NCBI GenBank assembly: GCA_025459175.1
Contig: JALORC010000073.1
Coordinates: forward strand, 1 to 36,265
Origin: Planctomycetota bacterium
GTDB lineage: Bacteria > Planctomycetota > UBA1135 > UBA2386
Length of the DNA: 36,265 bases
Direction: 5' to 3'
Shown here: positions 1 to 9,110 of the stretch, piece by piece
How positions within the stretch are numbered: position 1 is the first letter of the stretch
Layout of the letters: each line of letters begins with the position of its first letter
Program-made: the position numbers and the translations under genes
The notes under the pieces: model-generated
What the model was told of the DNA's origin: nothing
Databases searched by the model: none
Seen by the model: only the letters and a program-made list of their open reading frames with translations

Positions 1-1
1 C

Positions 2-2056
2 GGCTACCTCGGTGAGGTCCGCCACGACTACGGCTCGGTGACCGTCGGCAACGACGGCGAACTGGTGCTGCCGGCGAGCCAGCCCGGTGGACCGCTGCGC
101 CGTCGGCAGCCGCAGGCCGAACTGCAGGCCATCGCGCAGGTGCAGCACGCCTGCGAGCACCTGCAGGACACCTCGATGGTCGGCCACATGCTGGTGCCGC
201 CCACCCGGCTGGCCGCGGTCGTGCAGCAGCTGGGCGCGGCCGGCATCCGCGTGCAGGTCGACCAGCACACGCTGCGCACCAGCCGCGGCACCTCGCTGCG
301 CATCCGCACCGAAATCGACTGGTTCGAGCTCGACGGCGCGGTGCAGTTCGCCGGCGGCGCCGAGGTCCCGCTCGGTGCGGCGCTGGCCGCCATCGAACGC
401 GGCGACCACACACTGCAGCTCGCCGACGGCTCGCACGCGATGCTGCCGGTCGCCGAACTGCAGGCGCTGCGCCAAGTGAGTCAGCTCGGCGAACGGCGCG
501 GCTCGGGGCTGCGGTTGCGCCACAGCCAGACGCTGCTGCTCGATGCGCTGCTCGCCGGTCGCGACCGCGTCACCGCGACCATCGACGACGGCTTCCGCCG
601 GTTGCGCGACCGGCTGCTGCCGGACGGCGGCGTGCAGCCGCGCGGGGCGCCGGCCACGTTCCAGGGCACGCTGCGCCCCTACCAGGAACTCGGCCTCGGC
701 TGGCTGCACTTCCTGCGCGACCTCGGCCTCGGTGGCTGCCTCGCCGACGACATGGGCCTCGGCAAGACGGTGCAGGTGCTGGCGCTGCTGCTCGACGTGC
801 ACGCCGCACCGGGGCCGCGGCCCTCGCTGCTGGTGGTGCCGCTGTCGCTGCTCGACAACTGGCGCCGAGAGGCCGAACGCTTCGCCCCGTCGCTGCGGCT
901 GCTCGACTTCCACGGCGACGATCGCTGGCAGCGCCTGGGCGCGGACGGCTTCGCGCCGTTCGACGTCGTCGTCACCACCTACGGCACGCTGCGCTCGGAC
1001 GCGGCCCAGTTCGAGGCTCGCGCGCAGCATTTCGAGTACGCGATCCTCGACGAGGCGCAGGCGATCGAGAACCCGGCCAGCGTGACCAGCAAGGCGGTGC
1101 GGCTGCTGCGCGCCGAACACCGGCTGGCGCTGACCGGCACGCCGGTGATGAACCACCTCGGCGAACTGTGGGCGCTGTTCGAGTTCCTGTCGCCGGGCCT
1201 GCTCGGCAAGAGCGCGACCTTCCGCCAGCTGCTGGCGGCGAAGACCGAACGCGGGGAAGGCCTCGACCTGCAGCTGCTGCACCGTGCGCTGGCGCCGTTC
1301 CTGCTGCGGCGCACCAAGGCCGCGGTGCTGCCGGACCTGCCGCCGAAGCAGGAGCAGGCGATCTGGTGCGAACTCGAGGGCAGCCAGCTGCAGACCTACA
1401 CCAGGCTGCGCACCCGCTATCAGAAGGCGCTGCTGAGCGGCGATCGGCAGCTCGGCCCGCAGGAGCGCTTCCAAGTGCTCGAGGCGCTGCTGCGGCTGCG
1501 CCAGGCGGCGTGCCATGAAGGCCTGCTGCACGAAGACCGGCGCGGCGCCTCGGCGAAGTTCGACGCGCTGCTGCCGATGCTGCACGAACTCGCGCAGAGC
1601 GGCCACAAGGCGCTGGTGTTCTCGCAATTCACCGAGCTGCTCGGCCTGTTGCGGCAGCAGCTCGAGCAGCAGGGCCTGCAGCACGAGTATCTCGACGGCC
1701 AGACCCGCGAGCGCCAGGCGCGCGTCGATCGCTTCCAGCAGGACGGCACCTGCCCGCTGTTCCTGATCAGCCTGAAGGCCGGCGGCTTCGGCCTCAACCT
1801 CACCGCCGCCGACTACGTGTTCCTGCTCGATCCGTGGTGGAATCCGGCCGCCGAGGCGCAGGCCAGCGACCGCGCCCACCGGCTCGGCCAGACGCGTCCG
1901 GTCACCGTGTATCGCCTGGTCTGCAAGGGCACGGTCGAGGAGAAGGTGCTCGAACTGCAGGCGCAGAAGAAGGAGCTCGCCGCGGCCGTGCTCGGCGCCG
2001 ACCAGTCGCTGCTGGCGAAGCTGACGCGCGACGATCTCGCGGCGCTGCTGTCATGA
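2..2056 (+). CDS. SNF2-family DEAD/H helicase, 5'-truncated by window edge
   Basis: Superfamily 2 SNF2-type ATPase, which would move along double-stranded DNA or remodel DNA-protein complexes. The reading frame is open to base 2, so the N-terminus lies outside the window and the GTG at 38 is not a credible start. Visible motifs: Walker A DDMGLGKT (Lys codon 764-766), DEAQ Walker B (1049-1060), SF2 motif III LTGTP, a helicase C-terminal lobe with SLKAGGFGLNLTAADYV, and motif VI QASDRAHRLGQ (Gln codon 1859-1861). About 230 residues precede the ATPase core, as in bacterial SNF2 proteins with an accessory N-terminal domain. The stop overlaps the next start as ATGA, so the two proteins are probably translationally coupled and may work together. 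RapA-like and DISARM-like SNF2 proteins share this core; the visible part does not separate them. Confidence 0.93.
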   Translation, partial: GYLGEVRHDYGSVTVGNDGELVLPASQPGGPLRRRQPQAELQAIAQVQHACEHLQDTSMVGHMLVPPTRLAAVVQQLGAAGIRVQVDQHTLRTSRGTSLRIRTEIDWFELDGAVQFAGGAEVPLGAALAAIERGDHTLQLADGSHAMLPVAELQALRQVSQLGERRGSGLRLRHSQTLLLDALLAGRDRVTATIDDGFRRLRDRLLPDGGVQPRGAPATFQGTLRPYQELGLGWLHFLRDLGLGGCLADDMGLGKTVQVLALLLDVHAAPGPRPSLLVVPLSLLDNWRREAERFAPSLRLLDFHGDDRWQRLGADGFAPFDVVVTTYGTLRSDAAQFEARAQHFEYAILDEAQAIENPASVTSKAVRLLRAEHRLALTGTPVMNHLGELWALFEFLSPGLLGKSATFRQLLAAKTERGEGLDLQLLHRALAPFLLRRTKAAVLPDLPPKQEQAIWCELEGSQLQTYTRLRTRYQKALLSGDRQLGPQERFQVLEALLRLRQAACHEGLLHEDRRGASAKFDALLPMLHELAQSGHKALVFSQFTELLGLLRQQLEQQGLQHEYLDGQTRERQARVDRFQQDGTCPLFLISLKAGGFGLNLTAADYVFLLDPWWNPAAEAQASDRAHRLGQTRPVTVYRLVCKGTVEEKVLELQAQKKELAAAVLGADQSLLAKLTRDDLAALLS

Positions 2057-5000
2057 CGTTCACCGCGCACGGCCTCGGTCTGGACCTCGAGCTGAACGAC
2101 AAGGAGCTGCTCGAACTCGGCGCCTGCCGCGGCGCCGCCGAGTTCCGCCATGGACCGGGCCGCTGGTGGCAGGCGCTCGACGAGTTCGCCGCCGGTGCGG
2201 AGTTCTGGTTCGGCCACAATGTGCTCTGGTTCGACCGGCCCTGGCTGCAGCAACACGCACCGGGCCTCGCGCTGCACCGCCTGCCGGTCGTCGACACGCT
2301 GGCGCTGTCGGCGATCGCGTTCGCCGAGCATCCGTACCACGCGCTGCTGAAGGACTACAAGCTGGTGCGCTCGCAGCGCAACGACCCGGTCGCGGACGCG
2401 CGGCTGTCGGCGCAGCTGCTCGACGAAGCGCAGGACCGCCTGCGGCAGCTGGCGGCGGCGCAGCCGGTGTTCCTGGCCGTGCTGCACGCGCTCGCGGTGC
2501 GGGCTTTCACCACCATCGATGCGCAGGCCGGCGCTGGCATGGCGCGCTGCTTCGCCGGCGTGGTGCCGGCGAGCCAGGACCTCGATCGCGATCTGCGCGC
2601 GGTGCTCGCCGACCGCGTCTGCACCACCGCGCTCGACCAGCTGCTGCCGATCGCGTCGCTGCTGCCCGAACGCCTGCGCGCGCTGCTGTTCGTGGTCAGC
2701 TGGCTGCGCGTCGCCGCCGGCCCCGGGTCGATGTCGCCGTCGGTGTTGATGCCGTGGGTGCGCCGCCAGCATCCCGAGGCCGTGGCCTTGTGCGAGGCGC
2801 TGCGCAGCCGCGCCTGCACGGCGCCCGAGTGCAACTGGTGCCGCGCCATGCACGACCCGCGCGCGCTGCTGCGGCGCTGGTTCGGCCACGACGACTTCCG
2901 GGCCCTGCCCGCACTCGAGGACGGCCGCTCGGCGCAGGCCGCGATCGTCGCCGCCGGCCAGCGGCAGGAGCCGCTGCTGGCGCTGCTGCCGACCGGCGGC
3001 GGCAAGTCGCTGTGCTTCCAGCTGCCGGCGCTCGCGCGTTACGTGCAGCGCGGCAGCCTGACCGTGGTGATCTCGCCGCTGCAGTCGCTGATGCACGACC
3101 AGGTCGAGAACTTCGCGCACAAGACCGGCTCGCCGTGCGCGGTGGCGCTGTCCGGACGCCTGACCCCACCCGAACGGCGCGCGGCACTCGAGGCGATGGG
3201 CAGCGGCGCGGCCGGCATCGTCTACGTGGCGCCGGAGCAGCTGCGCAACCGCAGTTTCCGGCGCACGCTGATGCTGCGTGAGATCGGCGCGTTCGTGTTC
3301 GACGAGGCCCACTGCCTGTCGAAATGGGGCCACGACTTCCGCCCCGACTACCTGTACGCGGCGCGCTTCGTGAAGGAGTTCCACCACGAACAGGGCACCG
3401 CACCGGCCCCGGTGGTCTGCGTCACCGCGACCGCGAAGCCGGAGGTGCGCGACGAGATCCGGCAGCACTTCCGCACCGAGCTCGGCCAGGAGCTGGTGGT
3501 GTTCGACGGCCACGCGCCGCGGCAGAACCTGCTGCTGCAGGTCGAGACGTGCAGCATGGCGGACAAGATCCCGCGGCTCCGCGAACTGGTCGGCGAGCAG
3601 CTGCAGCGCGACCGGCGCGGCAGCGTGCTCGTCTACACGGCGACGCGCCGCCACGCCGAACACGCCGCGGCGATGCTCGGCGCGGTCGGCATCCCGACCG
3701 ACGCGTTCCATGCCGGGCTCGACCTCGCGCGGCGCAAGCAGGTGCAGGAGCAGTTCCTGCGCGGCCAGCTCCGCGTCGTCTGCGCGACCAACGCGTTCGG
3801 CATGGGCATCGACAAGCCGGACATCCGCCTGGTCGTGCACTACGAGATCCCCGGCTCGCTGGAGGCCTACGTGCAGGAGGTCGGCCGCGCCGGGCGTGAC
3901 GGGGCCGAGGCTCGCGCGGTGCTGCTGCACACGGAGGACGATGTCGAGACCCAGTTCCGGCTCGCCGCTGCCTCGCGCCTCGACCGCCGCGACGTCAGCG
4001 CCGTGTTGCGCCGGGTGCGCAACCTGGCGCGGCACCGCGCCGCCGACGGCGTGCACGAGACGTACTGCACCACCGGCGAGATCCTGCGCACGGACGGGCC
4101 CGCCGAGGTCGTCGGTGGCAACGAGCGCGGCGCCCCGACCAAGGTGCTGACCGCGATCGCGTGGCTGGAGCGCGGCCAGTTCCTGCGGCGCGACGAGAAC
4201 GCGACGACGGTGTTCCAGGGGCGGCCGCTGGTGCAAGGCCTCGACGAGGCGCGCACGCGGATCGCGGCGCTCGACCTGCCGCCGCCGAAGGCCGCGGCCT
4301 GGCTGGCGCTGCTGGCCCGACTGATCGACGCCGAGTCCGACCAGGGCTTCAGCTCCGACGACCTGCTCGGCCTGCCCGCGGTGGCGGCCGCGATCCCGAC
4401 CCACGACACCACCGCGGCCGGCCGCGGCCTGCTGCGCATGCTGCTCGAGATGCAGAAGGCGCGGCTGCTGTCGAGCGGCGTGCAGATGACGGCGTTCGTC
4501 CGGCACGGTGTCGCCGCGGCGTCGACCGCGACGCTGGCGGCGGCGGTGGCCCTCGAACGGCGCCTGCTCGAGCTGCTGCGCGAACAGGAGGCCGACCCGG
4601 ACCTGCACAGCGAGTATCCGCTGAGCCTGCCCGCGGTCACGCAGGCGCTGGCGATCGACGACCCGACCGTCACCCGCGAGCGAGTGCAGGCGCTGCTCGC
4701 CGGCAGCGCCGACCGGGCCCAGCACGCGAGCGACCGCGCCGCCGGCCTGCGCTGCCGCTTCGTCGGCCGCGACCAGTGCCTGGTGCAGGTGCGCGGCAGC
4801 TGGCAACAGATCGTCGACACCGCCGAGCGGCGCCACGCGGTCGCCACCGTGTGCCTGCGCACGCTGCTGGACCTGCTGCCGCAGGAGGGGCCGCGCGGCG
4901 GCGCGCTGCTGGTCGCGTTCGGGCTCGAGCAACTGCTCGCCGCGGTCGCTGCCGACCTGGTGCTGCGCAGCCGCCCCGCCGCCGATCCGGCCACCGAGAT

Positions 5001-7245
5001 CGAGTACGCGCTGCTGTTCCTGCATCGGCTCGACGCGATCGTGCTGCACAAGGGCCTCGCGGTGTTCCGGCAGGCGATGCTGCTGCGCGTGCCGAAGGGC
5101 GACCGGCCGCGGCCGTACACCAACGCCGACTTCGCTCCACTCGACCAGCACCAGGACGAGCGCACCGTGCAGATCCACGTCATGCACGAGTTCGCGCGGC
5201 GCACGGTCGAGCGCCCGGCCGCGGGCCTCGAGCTGCTCGACGACTACTTCCGGCTGCCGCAAGCGGAGTTCCTGCGCCGTCATTTCCGCCACCGCCGTAC
5301 CGAGCTCGAACGCGCGACCAGCGCCGAGTCGTGGCGCCGCATCATCGGCAGCCTGACCGAGGCGCAGCGCGCCGTCGTCGAAGCGGGCGAACACACCTCG
5401 ATGTCGGTGCTGGCGGGCCCCGGCTCGGGCAAGACCCGCGTCGTCGTGCACCGCTGCGCGTTTTTGCTGCGGGTGGTCCGGGTGCCGGCCGAGGCGATCC
5501 TGGTGCTGTGCTTCAACCGCAGCGCCGCCCTCGAACTGCGGCACCGCCTGCGCGATCTGGTCGGCGACGACGCCCGCGGGATGCTGGTGCAGACCTACCA
5601 CGGCATGGCGGCGCGGCTCGCCGGGCGCTCGCCGGCCGACCTGCTGGAGGCCGGCCACGACCAGCAGACCGTGTTCGCCGACGTGATGCGGCTCGCGATC
5701 GAACGCCTGCAGCCGACGACGGCGAGTCCGCTCGAGGCGGAACCCGACGATCTGCGCGACCGCCTGCTGCACGGCTTCCGCCACATCCTCGTCGACGAGT
5801 ACCAGGACATCGACGAGCAGCAGTACCAGCTGGTCTCGGCGATCGCCGGTCGCACGCTGCGCGACCCCGATCGCAAGCTGTGCGTGCTCGCGGTCGGCGA
5901 CGACGACCAGAACGTCTACCAGTGGCGCGGCAGCAACGTCGAGTTCCTGCGCCGCTTCGAACAGGACTACGACGCCCGGCGCCTGTCGCTGGTCGAGAAC
6001 TTCCGCTCGACGGCCCACATCATCGCCGCCGCCAACCAGCTGATCGCGCTGAACCACGATCGCCTGAAGGCGGACACCCCGATCGCCATCGACGCCGCGC
6101 GCCGCACGCAGCCCGCCGGCGGCGACTTCGCCGCGCTGGACGCGTTGGCCGCCGGCCGTGTGCACGTGCTCGGCATCGCGTCGATCGTGGACCAGGCGGC
6201 CGCGGTGCGGCACGAACTGCAGCGGTTGCGCCGCTGCGATCCGGGCCTCGACTGGCAGCAGTGCGCGGTGCTGGCGCCGCGCCACGCGCTGCTCGATGCG
6301 GTGCGCGCCGAACTCGAGGCGAGCGGGATCCCGTACCGCCACCGCGTCGACAACCAGCAGGCCTGGTCGCTGTACCGGCTGCGCGAGGTGCAGCGGTTCC
6401 TCGACCGCGTCGACGCCGAGCCGGCGGCCGAGCTCACCGCCGCGAGGCTGCGCGAGCTGCTGGACCGGCTGCGGGGCGAGCAGCCGCGCGAGGCGGCGTT
6501 CGAGCTGGTCGAACAGGTCCTGGAGAGCTACCGCATCGAGTTCGGCGCCGGCCCGCAACCGCGCTCGGCGCTGCGCCAGTTCGCCGGCGAGCTGCTGTCC
6601 GAGCAACGCCGCGAACGCACGCTCGGCACCGGCGTCATGCTGGGCACCGTGCACGGCAGCAAGGGCGCCGAGTACGACCACGTGCTGTTGCTCGACGGCG
6701 ACTGGCGCCCGCGCGGCGACGGCGGGCTCGAGGAGCGGCGGCGCGTCTACTACGTCGGCATGACGCGCGCGCGCCGCACGCTCGCGCTGCTGCAGTGCCA
6801 GAGCGATGGCGCGCCGTGGTTGCCGATGCTGCAAGGCCCGTGCGTGCTGCGGTCCCGGGCGGCACCGTCCCCGGCCGCGGCGCCGGCGCCGCGCCGCTAC
6901 GAACTGCTCGGCCTCGCCGACCTGAATCTCGGCTTCGCCGGTCGCGACCCCGAGCACGCCTCGATCCATGGCGCGATCGAACGACTGGTCACCGGCGATG
7001 CGTTGCAGCTGCTGGCGAACGGGCGGCGCTGGTCGCTGCTGGACGGCAACGGCATGCGGGTCGGCGCGCTGTCGGAGGCGGGCGCGGCCGCCCGCGCCGA
7101 ACGCCTGCCGCAGCTGCGTTCGGTGCGCGTGGCGGCGGTGCTGGTGCGGCGACGCAGCGACGAAGGTGCGGAGTACCGCGACAGCGCGTTGCGGGAGCAG
7201 TGGTATGTCGTCATCCCGGAGCTGTGCTGGGACGGGCGCGGCTGA
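2053..7245 (+). CDS. Exonuclease-RecQ-UvrD triple-fusion DNA helicase
   Basis: A 1730-residue protein with three enzyme modules. Residues 1-130 look like a DEDD 3'-5' exonuclease: D11/E13 (LGLDLELN), GHN at 54-56 with D61, and D115 in NDPVADA. Residues about 285-800 are a RecQ helicase: motif 0 (FGHDDFR), Walker A TGGGK with K318, DEAH 417-420, SKWGHDFRPDY, and motif VI QEVGRAGRDG starting at 608; the usual RecQ zinc cysteines are not evident afterwards. Residues about 1100-1600 are a UvrD/Rep superfamily 1 helicase: GPGSGKT with K1127, DEYQD at 1248-1252, GDDDQNVYQWRGS, HGSKGAEYDHV and YYVGMTRARR. ATG 2053 was chosen because it lies in an ATGA overlap with the SNF2 gene and starts just before the exonuclease motif. 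It probably unwinds and trims DNA ends in repair or defence; its exact role is unknown. Similar fusions exist, I believe, but I know of no characterised one. Confidence 0.9.
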   Translation: MTFTAHGLGLDLELNDKELLELGACRGAAEFRHGPGRWWQALDEFAAGAEFWFGHNVLWFDRPWLQQHAPGLALHRLPVVDTLALSAIAFAEHPYHALLKDYKLVRSQRNDPVADARLSAQLLDEAQDRLRQLAAAQPVFLAVLHALAVRAFTTIDAQAGAGMARCFAGVVPASQDLDRDLRAVLADRVCTTALDQLLPIASLLPERLRALLFVVSWLRVAAGPGSMSPSVLMPWVRRQHPEAVALCEALRSRACTAPECNWCRAMHDPRALLRRWFGHDDFRALPALEDGRSAQAAIVAAGQRQEPLLALLPTGGGKSLCFQLPALARYVQRGSLTVVISPLQSLMHDQVENFAHKTGSPCAVALSGRLTPPERRAALEAMGSGAAGIVYVAPEQLRNRSFRRTLMLREIGAFVFDEAHCLSKWGHDFRPDYLYAARFVKEFHHEQGTAPAPVVCVTATAKPEVRDEIRQHFRTELGQELVVFDGHAPRQNLLLQVETCSMADKIPRLRELVGEQLQRDRRGSVLVYTATRRHAEHAAAMLGAVGIPTDAFHAGLDLARRKQVQEQFLRGQLRVVCATNAFGMGIDKPDIRLVVHYEIPGSLEAYVQEVGRAGRDGAEARAVLLHTEDDVETQFRLAAASRLDRRDVSAVLRRVRNLARHRAADGVHETYCTTGEILRTDGPAEVVGGNERGAPTKVLTAIAWLERGQFLRRDENATTVFQGRPLVQGLDEARTRIAALDLPPPKAAAWLALLARLIDAESDQGFSSDDLLGLPAVAAAIPTHDTTAAGRGLLRMLLEMQKARLLSSGVQMTAFVRHGVAAASTATLAAAVALERRLLELLREQEADPDLHSEYPLSLPAVTQALAIDDPTVTRERVQALLAGSADRAQHASDRAAGLRCRFVGRDQCLVQVRGSWQQIVDTAERRHAVATVCLRTLLDLLPQEGPRGGALLVAFGLEQLLAAVAADLVLRSRPAADPATEIEYALLFLHRLDAIVLHKGLAVFRQAMLLRVPKGDRPRPYTNADFAPLDQHQDERTVQIHVMHEFARRTVERPAAGLELLDDYFRLPQAEFLRRHFRHRRTELERATSAESWRRIIGSLTEAQRAVVEAGEHTSMSVLAGPGSGKTRVVVHRCAFLLRVVRVPAEAILVLCFNRSAALELRHRLRDLVGDDARGMLVQTYHGMAARLAGRSPADLLEAGHDQQTVFADVMRLAIERLQPTTASPLEAEPDDLRDRLLHGFRHILVDEYQDIDEQQYQLVSAIAGRTLRDPDRKLCVLAVGDDDQNVYQWRGSNVEFLRRFEQDYDARRLSLVENFRSTAHIIAAANQLIALNHDRLKADTPIAIDAARRTQPAGGDFAALDALAAGRVHVLGIASIVDQAAAVRHELQRLRRCDPGLDWQQCAVLAPRHALLDAVRAELEASGIPYRHRVDNQQAWSLYRLREVQRFLDRVDAEPAAELTAARLRELLDRLRGEQPREAAFELVEQVLESYRIEFGAGPQPRSALRQFAGELLSEQRRERTLGTGVMLGTVHGSKGAEYDHVLLLDGDWRPRGDGGLEERRRVYYVGMTRARRTLALLQCQSDGAPWLPMLQGPCVLRSRAAPSPAAAPAPRRYELLGLADLNLGFAGRDPEHASIHGAIERLVTGDALQLLANGRRWSLLDGNGMRVGALSEAGAAARAERLPQLRSVRVAAVLVRRRSDEGAEYRDSALREQWYVVIPELCWDGRG

Positions 7246-7581
7246 CCGCGAGCAGGGGGCGCAAACGCCGAATCCGACCGTTCCGGAGCACATTGGCGAA
7301 GACCGTACGCGGCCGCGGTTTTGTTGAGAACATCGACGGAACCCGACGCGCGATCGCCGCCGTCCATTGTCGCACACGAGCCGCCGCCTACGGCTCTTGC
7401 TCGCGCTCGCTGCGCGAACGGAGAACGCGACCGACCCCACGCCACTCGTCGCGCGCCGGCACTCGCTGTGCTCGCGCGTAGCCGTCATTGCCTGCCCACA
7501 CAGCCACGCTGCGTGCGCGCCGTTTCCCTCCCACCTCGTCCCAGACCCCGGCAGGCGCCCACCCTCGCGCCTTGCAGTCCC
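7246..7581. other. 336-bp intergenic region before the coupling-ATPase gene
   Basis: No convincing gene. The frame of the downstream gene stays open back to a TTG at 7321, but the translated part is Arg/Pro/Ala/Cys-rich with no domain and no plausible ribosome site, so I read it as non-coding. It holds the GC palindrome and T-rich stretch described separately, plus short imperfect inverted repeats around 7378-7420. A promoter for the next gene is likely here but I cannot place one. Confidence 0.5.
7303..7325 (+). terminator. Possible weak intrinsic terminator after the RecQ-UvrD gene
   Basis: The perfect palindrome CGCGGCCGCG (7308-7317) is followed by GTTTTGTTG. A GC stem followed by a T-rich run is the expected shape of a Rho-independent terminator, 58 bases after the stop. 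The stem would have to open to form a loop, so it is short; confidence is low. Confidence 0.3.
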
Positions 7582-8961
7582 ATGTCCTCACCACATCGTC
7601 CCGGCTCAGGCTCTGCACCTGGCCTTCGTTTCCGCCTCCCGTCCCAACTCGTCGCCGGTGAGATCCCGCTCGGCTGGTCGCTGTCGCCGACGACCCGGCT
7701 CGGATTCACCGGACCGACCCCGACGCCGACCCGCCGCAGCCGCAGCCGGCTCGCGACGTTCACCGGCGACGGCCATCTCGCGGTGTTCGGCCGCACCGGG
7801 TCGGGCAAGGGCCGCGGCTGCACGATCCCGTGGCTGCTGCAACTGCCGAACGCGGCGATCGTGCTCGACATCAAGGCCGAGGCCTATCACTGCACCGCGC
7901 GCTGGCGGCGCGAGCACCTCGGTCATCGCATCGCCGTGCTCGATCCGTTCGGCATGGTCGGCGGCGGCGATCGGCTGAATCCGTTCGATCTGGTGCGCCC
8001 CGACCACCTCGAGGAGGACGCCGACACCTTGACCGAACTGTTCCTCGACGGGCGACCCACCAGCGTCAAGGATCCGTTCTGGGACACGGTCGCCCGCGCG
8101 TTCCTGCTCGGCTGCATCGCCCATGTCGCGTCCCGCCCCGACGCGGGACCGCGCCAGCTGCGCGACCTGCTGCAACAGAACGACGTGCCCTACGCGATCG
8201 CGGTGCTGCTCGACACCAAGCAGGTCACCAGCGAGCTGGCGAAGCGCGAGTTCGGCACCTTCCTCAACCACGAGAACGACAAGGTGCGACCCAGCGTGCT
8301 GTCGACGGCGCAGCAGCACCTGCGGGTGCTGGCCGGCGAGGCGTGTCTGCGCACGCTCGAGAACTCGACCATCTCGCTCGCCGACGTGATCCGCGGCGAG
8401 CAGTTCACGATCTACATCGTGATCCCGCCGGAGAACCTGCACTCGCACGGCCCGCTGCTGCGCTTGTGGATCGGCACCCTGCTGCAGGCGATCACGCGGC
8501 GTCGCGAAGCCCCGAGCTCCAGCACGCTGTTCGTGCTCGACGAGGTCGCGCAGTGCGGCACGCTGCCGATCCTGCGCCAGGCGCTGACGCTGATGCGCGG
8601 CTACGACCTGTTCACGATGACCATGTGGCAGGACCTCGCCCAGCTGCAGCGGCTGTACGAGGACTGGCGCACGCTGCTGAACAACTCCGCGGTGGTGAAG
8701 ACGTTCGGCGCCTCGACCTTCGAGATGGCGCGTGCACTCGGCGAGGTGATCGGCGTGGCGCCGGAGGTCCTGCGCGACATGCCGCCCGAGCACGCGATGA
8801 TCTCGCTGCCGGGCGGCAAACCGTTCCAGGTGCGCCGGCTCGACTACCTGAACGATCGCTTCCTGATGGCGCGCAGCGCACCGAATCCGTGGTTCACGCG
8901 ACGCCAACGGCCGAACGACGATCCACCGACCAACGAGCGCTCGGCGGGCGCCGGCAGGTAG
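7582..8961 (+). CDS. VirD4/TraG-like coupling-protein ATPase, soluble and solitary
   Basis: A 459-residue P-loop ATPase of the type IV secretion coupling-protein family (T4SS-DNA_transf). Visible: Walker A GRTGSGKG with K76, DIKAE at 96-100 in the place of the family's DxKGE strand, LDPFG and NPFD segments, Walker B FVLDEV with D320/E321, and MTMWQDLAQLQRLY near the C-terminal third, where the family has its conserved Gln. Family members hexamerise and pump DNA or protein substrates. This one has no N-terminal transmembrane helices, and no relaxase, VirB4 or other conjugation gene is seen nearby. ATG 7582 begins the first coding-like sequence. Its position behind two DNA helicase genes suggests DNA processing rather than conjugation, but that is inference. 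Confidence 0.85.
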   Translation: MSSPHRPGSGSAPGLRFRLPSQLVAGEIPLGWSLSPTTRLGFTGPTPTPTRRSRSRLATFTGDGHLAVFGRTGSGKGRGCTIPWLLQLPNAAIVLDIKAEAYHCTARWRREHLGHRIAVLDPFGMVGGGDRLNPFDLVRPDHLEEDADTLTELFLDGRPTSVKDPFWDTVARAFLLGCIAHVASRPDAGPRQLRDLLQQNDVPYAIAVLLDTKQVTSELAKREFGTFLNHENDKVRPSVLSTAQQHLRVLAGEACLRTLENSTISLADVIRGEQFTIYIVIPPENLHSHGPLLRLWIGTLLQAITRRREAPSSSTLFVLDEVAQCGTLPILRQALTLMRGYDLFTMTMWQDLAQLQRLYEDWRTLLNNSAVVKTFGASTFEMARALGEVIGVAPEVLRDMPPEHAMISLPGGKPFQVRRLDYLNDRFLMARSAPNPWFTRRQRPNDDPPTNERSAGAGR

Positions 8962-9110
8962 CGGCGCGCAACCCTTGCTGTTCCCTTCCGGTAGCAATCC
9001 GGCCGCATCGATCGTCTCGCGGCGCCACGGCCGGCGCGCGGCCTCGCAGTTGCATTGCCCACGACAACACGCCGTCGCCAGCGTGTGGCAACGCAACCAC
9101 GAGAACGATC

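Noticed and set aside
1813..7488. Very long open frame on the minus strand opposite the RecQ-UvrD gene
   Set aside because: It is Arg/Ala/Gln/His-rich without domains and mirrors the extreme GC bias of the real gene; the plus strand has complete helicase motifs.
7321..7581. Upstream extension of the coupling-ATPase gene from TTG 7321
   Set aside because: The 87 extra residues are Arg/Pro/Cys-rich with no hydrophobic segment or domain and no ribosome site; ATG 7582 leads into the family sequence.
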